Below are positions 17,708 through 26,600 of a stretch of DNA of 64,000 nt, piece by piece. The position numbers were made by a program, and so were the translations under genes. How positions within the stretch are numbered: the stretch's first letter is position 1; every line of letters starts with the position of its first letter. The DNA lies in contig NZ_BCUD01000016.1 of assembly GCF_001591105.1 (NCBI RefSeq), positions 1 to 64,000 on the forward strand, in the 5' to 3' direction. The notes below the pieces were generated by a model, which worked only from the letters and a program-made list of their open reading frames with translations, did no database searches and was not told where the DNA came from. This DNA comes from Vibrio nereis NBRC 15637. Its GTDB lineage: Bacteria > Pseudomonadota > Gammaproteobacteria > Enterobacterales > Vibrionaceae.

Positions 17708-18574
17708 ATGATTTATAGTATGACAGCCTACGCTCGCAAAGAAATCAAAGGCGACTGGGGCAGTGCCATTTGGGAAATTCGCTCGGTAAACCAGCGTTAT
17801 CTAGAAAACTACTTCCGCCTACCAGAGCAATTTCGCGGTCTAGAGCCGGTTCTGCGTGACCGTTTCCGTAAAAAACTGGCACGCGGCAAAGTAGAGTGTG
17901 CGCTGCGATTTGAAGCCAACCCAGCAGCAAAAGGCGAGCTGACCATCAATGAAACGTTAGCGGGCCAAGTGATTAAAGCCGCTGAACAAGTGATGCACAT
18001 GACAGGTGAGCTTAGCCGTATTAACCCTTTCCAAGTGATGCAATGGCCAGGTGTGATGGAAACACCAGAGCAAGATATGGATACGGTCAATAAAGAATTG
18101 CTGGCGGGTTTCGACGAAGCGTTAAGTGAATTTATCGAAGCACGTGGTCGCGAAGGCGAAAACATGAAAGCGCTGATCGAACAGCGTTTAACAGCGATTT
18201 CAGATGAAGTGGCCAAAGTACGCGCGCGTATGCCTGAAATTCTAGAGTGGCAACGTGAGCGTCTATTCACTAAGTTTGAAGAAGCCAAAGTAGAACTAGA
18301 CCCATCGCGCGTAGAACAAGAACTGATCCTTCTGGCGCAAAAATCTGATGTTGCGGAAGAACTCGACCGCCTAGATTCTCATGTGAAAGAGACCACCAGC
18401 ATCTTGAAAAAAGGTGGGGCAGTTGGTCGCCGTTTAGACTTTATGATGCAAGAGTTCAATCGTGAGTCGAACACACTCGCTTCAAAATCGATCAGCACGG
18501 ACATCACCGCGTCAGGCGTGGAACTCAAAGTTCTAATCGAGCAGATGCGCGAGCAGATCCAAAACATCGAGTAA
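17708..18574 (+). CDS. YicC family endoribonuclease-like protein
   Basis: A 288-residue YicC-family protein starting MIYSMTAYARKEIKG and ending in the conserved TSILKKGGAVGRRLDFMMQE and ITASGVELKVLIEQMREQ segments. E. coli YicC has been linked to degradation of a small RNA and to stationary-phase survival, and family members act as endoribonucleases. The middle of the protein is strongly helical. It is divergent from rph, as is common for this family, with 168 bp between them holding promoters for both. Confidence 0.92.
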   Translation: MIYSMTAYARKEIKGDWGSAIWEIRSVNQRYLENYFRLPEQFRGLEPVLRDRFRKKLARGKVECALRFEANPAAKGELTINETLAGQVIKAAEQVMHMTGELSRINPFQVMQWPGVMETPEQDMDTVNKELLAGFDEALSEFIEARGREGENMKALIEQRLTAISDEVAKVRARMPEILEWQRERLFTKFEEAKVELDPSRVEQELILLAQKSDVAEELDRLDSHVKETTSILKKGGAVGRRLDFMMQEFNRESNTLASKSISTDITASGVELKVLIEQMREQIQNIE

Positions 18575-18579
18575 TATAA

Positions 18580-18612
18580 ATACGAAGCCCTGCAAATGCA
18601 GGGCTTCGTATT
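18580..18612. terminator. Bidirectional terminator between yicC and psiE
   Basis: ATACGAAGCCCTGC pairs with GCAGGGCTTCGTAT across an AAAT loop. The stem sits between two converging genes and abuts the psiE stop. Confidence 0.85.
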
Positions 18613-19037
18613 TATTCATCTTTCTCTTGCGTCTTTCTGTCCACATACGGCCAATAATGATGACCAGCGCGAATCAGAAGTGTCGCCGCCGCTAAGATAA
18701 AAGCAGCAGTAGACAGCCATACGACTAAAACTGCATCCAACTCTTTCATCCCTAATGTGATGTAACGCGCAATCGCCATCATCGCAATGTATATAGGATA
18801 TCGAACCGGAATCTTACCATTCACCACAAATTGCTGAACCATCGCCAGCACTTCCAGGTAGATAAACATCAGCAGAATATCGGTTAGCAATACTCTCTTC
18901 TGCTCATACATATGGATGAACTCTTCCACCATGGCAAATACCGTAGCCAAAGTGATAGCAACCAGAAGCAAAGCCTCCAATACATGAAAGATTTTTAGAA
19001 ATGGACGACTAAATGATGGAGGTAACTGAGAGGGCAT
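18612..19037 (-). CDS. psiE: Phosphate-starvation-inducible protein PsiE
   Basis: A protein of about 141 residues with four hydrophobic helices, matching PsiE, an inner-membrane protein of unknown function induced by phosphate starvation in E. coli. Typical segments are HVLEALLLVAITLATVFA, LLTDILLMFIYLEVLAMV and PIYIAMMAIARYITLGMKEL. I start at ATG 19037 (MPSQLPPSFSRP); the frame is open to an ATG at 19082, which would add 15 residues. I do not see a convincing Pho box upstream. Confidence 0.85.
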   Translation of the reverse strand: MPSQLPPSFSRPFLKIFHVLEALLLVAITLATVFAMVEEFIHMYEQKRVLLTDILLMFIYLEVLAMVQQFVVNGKIPVRYPIYIAMMAIARYITLGMKELDAVLVVWLSTAAFILAAATLLIRAGHHYWPYVDRKTQEKDE

Positions 19038-19094
19038 TCCTTGTTCCACAATCGATATGATATGAACGAAAGATAGTAGCATGGCTTTAGTCAG

Positions 19095-19123
19095 AAAAAA
19101 TGGCTCTGCCGAAACAGAGCCAC
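19095..19123 (-). terminator. Intrinsic terminator after the NCS2 permease
   Basis: On the minus strand GGCTCTG pairs with CAGAGCC and is followed by ATTTTTT. It lies about 50 bp after the permease stop. Confidence 0.85.
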
Positions 19124-19170
19124 CGAATTCATTTAAAGATTGATGAAGTTGGCAATATAGCTTGAGATGT

Positions 19171-20541
19171 TTACAGCAGTATCAAGTAACTGAGGAACAA
19201 TGCACACAGAACAAAAATAACTGGGTGTACTTCTTTACCCTTACCCGCAACAACCATTGAAAACGCGTAACTGATAAAGCCCATCGCCATGCCATTGGCC
19301 GGAGAGAAACTCAATACGGTAAACATAATGGTGAAGAACGCGGCAATGCGAGACTCTTTTTGCTCCCACTGAATATCACCCAAGCGACCAATCATATAGA
19401 TACCGACCACGACCATTGCTGGTGCTACCATTGCAGCAGAGAAAATCGAGAACAGTGGATATAAGAATAGCGAGACCAAGAACAAGCCAGCAACGACCAC
19501 GGCCGCCAGACCGGTTTTTGCTCCTTGAGAAGACGCGATACCGGACTCCGAAAATGCAGTGATGGACGTTGTTCCCAACACTGAACCAATCACCGTACCA
19601 CCCGCATCTGCAACCAATGCTGAACGCGCGTTTGGCACTTTGCCATCTTTGTCGATGATGCCTGCATCGCGCCCTACGCCAACTATCGTGCTTAAACCAT
19701 CAAAGAAATCGACAATCAGAAAGATAATCACGATAAAAAGCAGATCAAACAGCTTATCTGCGGTCAAACCAGAAAAGTTAAATACCGCTGCAAAACTGCC
19801 AGAAAGGCTCGGGGGTGCGGTAATAATTTGCTCTGGGATCGGCGCGTTATTGGTGCCTAAGAACACATCGGCCAACGCGGTCAGTAAAATAGCAGAAACA
19901 AACGAAATGAAAGTTGCCAGCTTGATGTCGCGGATCATGCAGCCCAGCGCAACGAAGATACTGATGTAAGCAATGATCACCTGTGGGTCAGCGATATTGC
20001 CCATACTGACCAAGATGATCGGATTGGAAACAATAATGCCTGCATTCTTTAGTCCTAAAAACGCAATAAATAGACCCAGTGAGACGGTAATGGCGAGTTT
20101 AAGGTCTTCAGGTATCGACTCGATCATCGCTTTGCGAATATTCGTCATCGATAAAATCAGATACAACACACCCGACAAGAAAATACCAAACAGCGCTTCG
20201 TGCCACACCAAGGCTACCGAGCCACTTAACAGCATCCCTTTAAAGAAGCCATTCATGCTCATGCCTGGTGCAAGCATGACTGGGTAGTTACCCCAGATAC
20301 CCATAATAAGCGTCGCGGCCGCAGCAGCCAGAGCCGTCGCGGTAAATACTGCACCTTTATCCATACCCGGAATACTGCCTAATATGGCGGGGTTCACAGC
20401 AAGGATATAGCTCATCGCAAGGAAGGTAATAAAGCCAGCGTACAGCTCGGTGCCGATCGTCGTCTTGCGCTCGGATAGTTTAAACACAGATTCAAGAATG
20501 CCAGAGTTGCTCTGGGCTTTAAGGGTGGTGTCGAGACTCAC
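19171..20541 (-). CDS. NCS2-family purine permease (AzgA/GhxP/PurP type)
   Basis: A 456-residue membrane transporter of the COG2252 branch of nucleobase-cation symporters, which import adenine or guanine/hypoxanthine with protons. Diagnostic segments are GTELYAGFITFLAMSYILAV, NPAILG, MLAPGMSMNGFF, the DFFDGLSTIVGVGRDAG motif of TM8 and LGTTSITAFSESG, whose Glu belongs to the substrate site. About 12-14 hydrophobic helices are present. I chose the GTG at 20541, 8 nt after AAGG; the longer frame to 20634 runs through the leader. The leader carries a guanine-type riboswitch and a PurR-like box, which favours guanine/hypoxanthine as substrate. Confidence 0.92.
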   Translation of the reverse strand: MSLDTTLKAQSNSGILESVFKLSERKTTIGTELYAGFITFLAMSYILAVNPAILGSIPGMDKGAVFTATALAAAAATLIMGIWGNYPVMLAPGMSMNGFFKGMLLSGSVALVWHEALFGIFLSGVLYLILSMTNIRKAMIESIPEDLKLAITVSLGLFIAFLGLKNAGIIVSNPIILVSMGNIADPQVIIAYISIFVALGCMIRDIKLATFISFVSAILLTALADVFLGTNNAPIPEQIITAPPSLSGSFAAVFNFSGLTADKLFDLLFIVIIFLIVDFFDGLSTIVGVGRDAGIIDKDGKVPNARSALVADAGGTVIGSVLGTTSITAFSESGIASSQGAKTGLAAVVVAGLFLVSLFLYPLFSIFSAAMVAPAMVVVGIYMIGRLGDIQWEQKESRIAAFFTIMFTVLSFSPANGMAMGFISYAFSMVVAGKGKEVHPVIFVLCALFLSYLILL

Positions 20542-20619
20542 AGCGAAACCTTTATAGTGGGTAAATAACAACGTGAACAAATGCTGTGAGTGCGAAAATA
20601 GAGCTAGGCTACACCGAAA

Positions 20620-20686
20620 AACTGTAGTCACCAAGATAGGCTCGGTGGTAGAGACTTCTAGTCCAAATCACTAGAGATATACAGCA
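20620..20686 (-). promoter_or_regulatory. Purine riboswitch aptamer, guanine-type specificity base
   Basis: The minus-strand leader folds like the purine riboswitch: P1 CTGTA (20680-20684) / TACAG (20622-20626); P2 TCTAG/CTAGA closing a loop near TGATTTGG (consensus TGATATGG); J2/3 GTCTCTACC (consensus GTTTCTACC); P3 CACCGA/TTGGTG with loop GCCTATC; and J3/1 AC. The base corresponding to position 74 is C (plus-strand 20627), as in guanine/hypoxanthine-responsive members, not the U of adenine riboswitches. An alternative hairpin (CTACA at 20623-20627 with TGTAG at 20609-20613) would swallow C74 and half of P1, so it is mutually exclusive with the aptamer and may be the switch. It lies about 80 nt before the permease start. 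Confidence 0.78.
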
Positions 20687-20748
20687 TTTAATCGTTTGCG
20701 CGGATTGTAAGGATCCTGAGTGAAATCTCAATGATTTTGTGTACATTT

Positions 20749-20762
20749 AGCAAACGTTTGCT
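20749..20762. promoter_or_regulatory. PurR-like operator
   Basis: AGCAAACGTTTGCT is a perfect 14-bp palindrome matching the core of the PurR box (GCAAACGTTTGC). It lies about 65 bp upstream of the riboswitch aptamer in the promoter region of the NCS2 permease. The minus strand shows TTACTT and TAAATG 17 bp apart around it, which may be the -35 and -10. Confidence 0.7.
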
Positions 20763-20804
20763 TTAAAAGTAAGATAACGTCGAATTCCAACTAAGAACAA
20801 CGCG

Positions 20805-21731
20805 TCACCGCACGTAGAAACGTACTGGTACCGTCCATGTTAAAGTAGCTCCCGTCACTTCATCGGGCGGCGTAGGCAGAGGCATTGCCCTGAACACCAA
20901 ATCTAATGCTTCTTTATCTAAGGCCTCCGTCCCACTGCTAAGCACCAACTTCGCCCCGAGAACTTGTCCCGAGCGATCCATGGTGAAAGAAATCAGCGGT
21001 GATCCCTGCTGGCGCAGTCTTTTCGCTCTTCTTGGGTAGCGTTTGTGTTGTTCAAGGTGCACGACCAATTGCTGTTTCCAACTCAATTTGAGCTGTTGTA
21101 CATGCTGACTCAAAGCGCCTGATACCCCCTGAACCTGCTCTCGCTTGTTGATATCAAGCTGAGGAGCACTGGTTTCAACCTGCGCTGCAGAATTGAGCTG
21201 ATTGGACGCGTCGGTAGTTTGCTTTTGCGTCTCTACCTTCTGCTTTTTTTTGCTAGCCTTACTTGTGTCTGTCACTGCCTGATTTGTTTTCCGTGGTGTC
21301 GGTTTAACAGCTGCGATTTCAGACGAATGAGAAGATTTAGCGGCCGTTACCAAAGGTCGTTCCAATTGTGGCTTATTAGATATCGGTTGCTCAGAACTAG
21401 GGGCTTCAGAGGTTGGATGAAACGTATCAGGATGAGCAACAGACGCAACCAAATCCACGGCCTCTTTTTGTTCAGGACCAATATTAGTTATCGGCTTTTC
21501 TGCGCGCGGCGCGGCTAATGGGGCTGCAAAAGCAACACTGACAGGAATGGCGGCAGGAGGCTGCACCACCTCAGACATGGGCTGATACAAGTAATGAGCC
21601 GCAAGGCTAAAGTGGAGCAATACACTGAGCACCACCCCGGGTAACAACCAAACTCTCAGTCGGTCACTTTGTAGTGTTGTTTGATGCACCGCGATGTTTT
21701 GTAGCGTGTGATTTTGACCGTCGCGCATCAT
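20805..21731 (-). CDS. tonB: TonB energy-transducing protein
   Basis: A 308-residue TonB. A single N-terminal membrane helix (about residues 28-46, VWLLPGVVLSVLLHFSLAA, including the membrane histidine) is followed by a long Pro/Lys/Ser/Thr-rich periplasmic linker. The C-terminal TonB domain contains HKRYPRRAKRLRQQGSPLIS and ends TLTWTVPVRFYVR. It transmits proton-motive energy from ExbB/ExbD to outer-membrane receptors. Its start overlaps the exbD stop by 4 bp. As the last gene of exbB-exbD-tonB, downstream of a large TonB-dependent receptor, it is probably dedicated to that receptor, though cross-talk is possible. Confidence 0.93.
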   Translation of the reverse strand: MMRDGQNHTLQNIAVHQTTLQSDRLRVWLLPGVVLSVLLHFSLAAHYLYQPMSEVVQPPAAIPVSVAFAAPLAAPRAEKPITNIGPEQKEAVDLVASVAHPDTFHPTSEAPSSEQPISNKPQLERPLVTAAKSSHSSEIAAVKPTPRKTNQAVTDTSKASKKKQKVETQKQTTDASNQLNSAAQVETSAPQLDINKREQVQGVSGALSQHVQQLKLSWKQQLVVHLEQHKRYPRRAKRLRQQGSPLISFTMDRSGQVLGAKLVLSSGTEALDKEALDLVFRAMPLPTPPDEVTGATLTWTVPVRFYVR

Positions 21732-22159
21732 GTTCCTACTTGTTCAGGCTGTTCCAGTCCCACCAAAGCAATTTGCCTGTACCCTGATGCCACTAGGCTA
21801 TTCATTACCTTCATCAAACTTTGATAGTCCAACGTTTTATCAGCGCGCAGATAAATACGTTGCTCTGTATCGGGTAATATTTGCGGTAAAGATTGCGGCA
21901 ACTGTTCGAGCGAGATGGTTTTCTCTTCGCCCAGAGTCAAAGTAAGGTCGGTACTCACGGTTAAATAGAAAGGTGAATTAGGCTGAGGTGTCGGCTTGGC
22001 TGATGATGTGGGCAAATCAACTGGCACATTCACCGTCGCAAGTGGGGCCGCCACCATGACAATAATCAGTAGTACGAGCATGACATCAACAAAAGGGGTG
22101 ATATTGATGTCATGATTCACAACCAGATCGTCCTGCTGTGAAGACACTTTAAATCCCAT
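21728..22159 (-). CDS. exbD: ExbD-type biopolymer transporter
   Basis: A 143-residue ExbD with one membrane helix. NHDINITPFVDVMLVLLIIV includes the essential membrane aspartate that carries protons in the ExbB-ExbD motor. The C-terminal periplasmic domain has IYLRADKTLDYQSLMKVM. I use the ATG at 22159, preceded by GGAGAG; the longer frame from 22219 overlaps exbB and lacks support. It lies 13 bp after exbB and overlaps tonB by 4 bp. Confidence 0.94.
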   Translation of the reverse strand: MGFKVSSQQDDLVVNHDINITPFVDVMLVLLIIVMVAAPLATVNVPVDLPTSSAKPTPQPNSPFYLTVSTDLTLTLGEEKTISLEQLPQSLPQILPDTEQRIYLRADKTLDYQSLMKVMNSLVASGYRQIALVGLEQPEQVGT

Positions 22160-22172
22160 TACTTCTCTCCAG

Positions 22173-23066
22173 TCAGGCTGCCAATCTTTTTTCCGTGATG
22201 GTGAGCGACTCTCGATCAAGGTCTCGACTGACTAACACCATTAACGCCGCAGAGATATCGGTCGTCAGTGCGCGATACTGACTCACTCCACGGGTAAAGT
22301 GGTTATACAGTACTACAGCAGGAATAGCGGCAACCAAACCAATCGCGGTGGCAAGCAAGGCTTCGGCAATTCCAGGCGCCACAACCGCCAAAGTGGTACT
22401 TTGCGAGTTCGCAATCCCCACAAAAGCATTCATAATGCCCCATACTGTGCCAAAAAGACCAACAAAAGGCCCGACGGAGCCCACCGTAGCCAATACTCCT
22501 GTACCACCCGCCATGTTGCGGCTTAAACCCGCTTGAACTCTTTCTAACCTGAGCTGCAGGCGCTCTTTCAAACCGTCATCACGCTCTGCCCGTGCGGACA
22601 ATTCCAACTCCTGCTGCGTGGCCGCGATCAATCCAATACCGGCACCTTTGGCATTATCACAACGCAGTTTCCCTTCAACTAGAGTTTCTGAATCCAACAG
22701 TTCTCCAAGAATATATCGTGCTCGACGACTAGCAACAGCAAGCTGAATCTGTTTGGCAATACCAATCGCCCAGGTGATACCCGAGGCAGCTAGCAACAGT
22801 ACCATAACGGCTTTCACCACCCAGTCAGCCGCCAGGTACATTCCATAAGGGGATAAATCGTGTTGCTCAGATAGTGCCACCGTATCTTGCGGCGAAAGCT
22901 TACTCGCAGCTGGCATCACAACTTGTTGGAGTTCAGCTGTTTCTCGCTCGCTCGTCATCTGTGGCATTGCGGTAGAAAGATCCGCTGCTGACGTAGTTTC
23001 AGCCCAACTAGTAGGAGCAACGGGAAGAATCAAAAAAATCAGTAGTAATTTGGATAAGCATTGCAT
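22173..23066 (-). CDS. exbB: ExbB-type proton channel with N-terminal extension
   Basis: A 297-residue MotA/TolQ/ExbB protein. A signal-peptide-like N-terminus (LSKLLLIFLILPVAPTSWA) leads to a periplasmic extension of about 65 residues before the first membrane helix, as in the long ExbB proteins of Pseudomonas and relatives. The conserved proton-channel core has GTGVLATVGSVGPFVGLFGT and VAPGIAEALLATAIGLVAAI. I chose the ATG at 23066 because it gives a clean signal peptide; upstream TTG/GTG codons are in frame and no start has a strong ribosome-binding site. It energises TonB together with ExbD in the inner membrane. Confidence 0.92.
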   Translation of the reverse strand: MQCLSKLLLIFLILPVAPTSWAETTSAADLSTAMPQMTSERETAELQQVVMPAASKLSPQDTVALSEQHDLSPYGMYLAADWVVKAVMVLLLAASGITWAIGIAKQIQLAVASRRARYILGELLDSETLVEGKLRCDNAKGAGIGLIAATQQELELSARAERDDGLKERLQLRLERVQAGLSRNMAGGTGVLATVGSVGPFVGLFGTVWGIMNAFVGIANSQSTTLAVVAPGIAEALLATAIGLVAAIPAVVLYNHFTRGVSQYRALTTDISAALMVLVSRDLDRESLTITEKRLAA

Positions 23067-23195
23067 GGTTTTGCTCGCATTCGGTTTATTTTTGCGTCCG
23101 TGCCTCACCAAACACGTGCGCCTCTACCAGTAACACCGAACCAAAACGTCAAACCCGTAAAACTTTTTTCACTTCACTGAGATTACCACGCCCTA

Positions 23196-23486
23196 TCAGA
23201 ACCTTTTTTCTAACTTTATCCCGTACTGGTTCTGCCTATAACTATACGCCCAAGCAACGTTGCTATCGGTATAATTGGCTTTTACTTCGATTAAAGGCCG
23301 AATACCTAACGCTATCTCAGGTAATGTCACCATCAAGGTATAACTTTGTTCCCGATCCTCTCGTTGCTCTCCCAACATAGCATTGTAATCGCCATACAAC
23401 CGCTGCCGCTGTGATGCAAACAGAGTAAGCTCCGTTCCGAAAGAGGGGAGCCTTTTGTTGTTCCTTAATTCGGCGATAAGTTGTCT
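23196..23486 (-). pseudogene. 3' remnant of a Slam-like outer-membrane lipoprotein exporter
   Basis: After a TGA at 23487-23489 the frame is open for 96 codons with no early start. It encodes alternating beta-strand sequence: FGTELTLFASQRQRLYGDY, EDREQSYTLMVTLPEIALG, RPLIEVKANYTDSNVAWAY and a terminal YGIKLEKRF ending in an outer-membrane-type Phe. The pattern resembles the C-terminal end of the barrel of Slam proteins (DUF560), which move lipoproteins such as heme- or transferrin-binding proteins to the cell surface. A full Slam is about 450-600 residues, so at least 80 percent is missing. It lies exactly where a Slam gene would be expected in a heme/iron cluster. The family call rests on pattern recognition only. 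Confidence 0.55.
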
Positions 23487-23488
23487 TC

Positions 23489-23527
23489 AGCTACTTAGAG
23501 GACGGTGTCCTTCTTTTTGAAGTAGCT
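23489..23527. repeat. Nested inverted repeat at the Slam-remnant breakpoint
   Basis: AGCTACTT (23489-23496) and AAGTAGCT (23520-23527) are perfect inverted repeats enclosing a smaller AGGAC/GTCCT hairpin. The structure begins at the stop codon that ends the Slam-like frame. Confidence 0.5.
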
Positions 23528-23572
23528 TCATTCAATACACCGGATAACATTAGAAAAGCCTTAACCTAAATA

Positions 23573-23599
23573 GAAAAAACCGCAGCAAAAGTTGCGGGG
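23573..23599 (-). terminator. Intrinsic terminator after the TonB-dependent receptor
   Basis: On the minus strand CCGCAAC pairs with GCTGCGG (one mismatch region) and is followed by TTTTTTCT, just past the receptor stop. It would separate receptor transcription from exbB-exbD-tonB. Confidence 0.75.
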
Positions 23600-23610
23600 G
23601 CATAATCAGC

Positions 23611-26600
23611 CTAAAATCGACCTGTTAGTTTGAGGCTGACGGTTCGGCCCGGTGCCGGTATACCAGCCACGGCTCCTGGCTCTAAATAATAGATATCCGT
23701 CAGATTGCTGCCGCGTAGCTCAAATTGGAGATGTTGATTAAAGCGATAGCCAACATACGCATCGAGTGTCGTGACATTATCTCGCTTAACATAATCGTCA
23801 GGATGACTGCCAGAGGCATAGTATGTTCGAGCCCCCGTCACCAATTTATTGTTGAAGAAGCGGGCCCCAAAATGCACGCTACCGCTAATTTCTGGCGGCA
23901 CTTTGTTAGCCAAATAACTACTATTGCTGAAACCGCCACGACGACAGCGCTGGTACTCTGGTACCCCGCCATCCGCTAAATCAGCCATAAAACGCTGAGC
24001 GGCCGCATTTTCGTCACACATTTCATTTTCAAGGTTGTAGGCGATCGACAGATCACCAAAATAATAGCCATCGTCATAATCCGCCTGAAATTCTAGACCA
24101 CTGGTCGTCATTTTTTCTAGGTTGCTAAAGCTGGTCGTTAACAACGATGTATTCCTGTCCATAACGTTTTCAATGACTTGGTCAAAGTACGTCAGTTTTA
24201 TACTCGCGTCGTCAAAATACTGGATATAGCCAAGCTCAAACAATTTGGAACGCTCCGGCTCCAGCGGAGACGAAACCGATGGCACCGCCGAGAATCCGAG
24301 CGTACTCTCGAACATACTTGGGAAACGCAGCGATTCGGCATAGCGCAGGTAGCTGCGACTATCGTCCGTCATTAACCACGTCAAAGATGCCGACGGCATC
24401 CAGCCGTGCGCGCTGGATTCCGTATTGCGGTAAATACTGGTCGCCGAGGCACTCAAAGATTGGGCCGCACAACTTCCGGCGACATAGTTAGGGTCACCTA
24501 CTGCGGCAATACAAGCGTTGTCCTCTGCGTTGTAGTTATTCTGACCGTCATGGCGCCATTCTGCCTCATGATCCTCAACATAAGAGGTATGCTGCGCCGC
24601 TTCTGCCAATCGTTCTTCCACTATCACATCCTGTTCTGCGATAGCCGCGTTGAGCTTTTCTTGCGCCATTGAAATCAGTGGGTGCCCTTCGGGCAAGCCG
24701 TTTAGTAAGTTACTCCAGCGTTCAATCGTTGCGTTGGTTTCACCGCGCACCGACTCTTCCACCCCGCTCAGGTAGGTGTCGCGATTGACATCGGTGATTG
24801 GCACATTCATCTGATAAGTGAGTTTGTAGCCATCGTTGGAATATTGCGTTAGCGACTGAGTATCGCCAGCCGCAAGTCGGTTTTTTACGTAGTTATCGAC
24901 CGTTTTCGAGTAACCATAACGTGCTCCCGCATTGAGAATTAACGAGTCGGTTGCCCGCCATTCAATATTGGCACTGCCGTGGTACTCAGTCCGCTCACCT
25001 GCCCTCACTTGCTGGAACTCTTCAATTGCCGCATTCAGATCGCCTTTAGGTGCCAACTCATGGTGCTGATAGTTGCCAGATAACGTCACATCGACATCCG
25101 ATCCCAGCAGCATTTTGTTGCTAAAACTTAAGCCATAGCGGTCTTCTTCAGCGTTAATCCGAGCGGTATTACGGATAATGTTTGACCCAGCGACCAAGCT
25201 GTTTGGCGACCCTGGTCCAGAATTGGAACTGACATCCGACAAGGTCACCCACAAGTTGGATTTAAAATTGATAAAGGGATTAGTCGGATTAGAGCGTAGC
25301 TTGAGGTTGTAGGCCTGTAACTCTGTCTTATTGAGTGGCCACTGAGCAACACCAGACATAAACCTGGCCTCAGCGCGGCTGGCAAGGATTTCACCGTGAA
25401 TGCTTCTGGTGTAACGCGCGCCCAATTCCATTTTGGTTGCAGGGTTCAGGTGAACCGCGAATTTCCCAAGGAAAGACTCCATCTCTGACGAGGTATTGGG
25501 CACTTCCTGCCCAGGGTGATACACCAACGCAATATGCTCAGGGCTGATGGCGACCTGTCGCCCTCCCAATTCTTCACCGCTTTCTAAAGCTTGCTGGTAG
25601 AAGCCCGCATCGTGTTGCCCTGAAAAGTAGTTACCTCGATTACGGTAAGCATAAGCCGCCAACCATTCCGCTTTAGGGCCAACTCCCGATATGGCCAACC
25701 GATAGGCTGTATCTTCACCATTCAGTGGGTTGTCATCGCGATCATCATCTGGATTGATCAGCAAAGCTGGGTCACTATAAAGCAGATCTACGGCCGGGTT
25801 TTCTAGGTTTTCATATTCAGGGATGGTGCTGAAGTCTTGCCCAGTATATAACCTAGGACTTCGTGGAGACGTCGAATTACTGCTGCTTTCGACAACCAAC
25901 TCCATGCCAAAGGTTTCGCCAGGAAGCACGATATCATGCGGCGACAAAGTGGTAATTTCTACTGCCCCACCAACAGACGTGTTCACATCTGGGTTAATCT
26001 GCGCCCCTTTGTGCACCGTCATACCGCCAATCAGGTTAGGGTCGATAAAACTACGATTTGACGCACCACGGTAGCCATTATTGACGGTTATCGCTTGTTC
26101 CGTCCCATCAATGACAACAGGGACCCGGCCCGGCCCTTGAACTCCGCGAATATTAGGGTCTATTCCCCCACCATTACGCGCATCACCACTATGAACGTTG
26201 GCCATACCTTTGAAAATGTCAGAAGCATCCGCACCTTTAAAGCGTTCAATTTCCTCTTTACCACGATATTCAGTCGCGACATCTTTGTCGTAAACATCAG
26301 CCTCGCCAAGTTCATCCCGCTTAACACCACCATTCAAACTGGTGCCAACTTGAATAGCGTCCAGTTCCCATTCTCCTCCTCCATTAACGAGATAAGAGCC
26401 ATCCACTTGTTGATAAGCATTCAAACCTGCTTCAGCCAGCAAAAAGCGAAATGCCTCATCCGGTTGATAGTTTCCCTGTATCCCTTGGCTGTATTGGCCC
26501 TGACTCAAGTTGGCATCAATGGAGTATTCAATGCCAGCCTGCAAAGCGAACTCATTGAGTACGGAATCTAGGTCCCCCGCTGGAATATCGAACGTTTGTG

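Noticed and set aside
20622..20684. Adenine-specific riboswitch
   Set aside because: The specificity position is C, not U, so the guanine-type assignment is preferred.
23573..23599. Possible MITE end near the receptor terminator
   Set aside because: The stem with its T tail fits an ordinary terminator, and no matching second end or target duplication was found.
26095..26571. 158-codon plus-strand frame opposite the TonB-dependent receptor
   Set aside because: It lies wholly antisense to a well-supported receptor gene and has no protein-like features. It is a shadow of the real coding frame.
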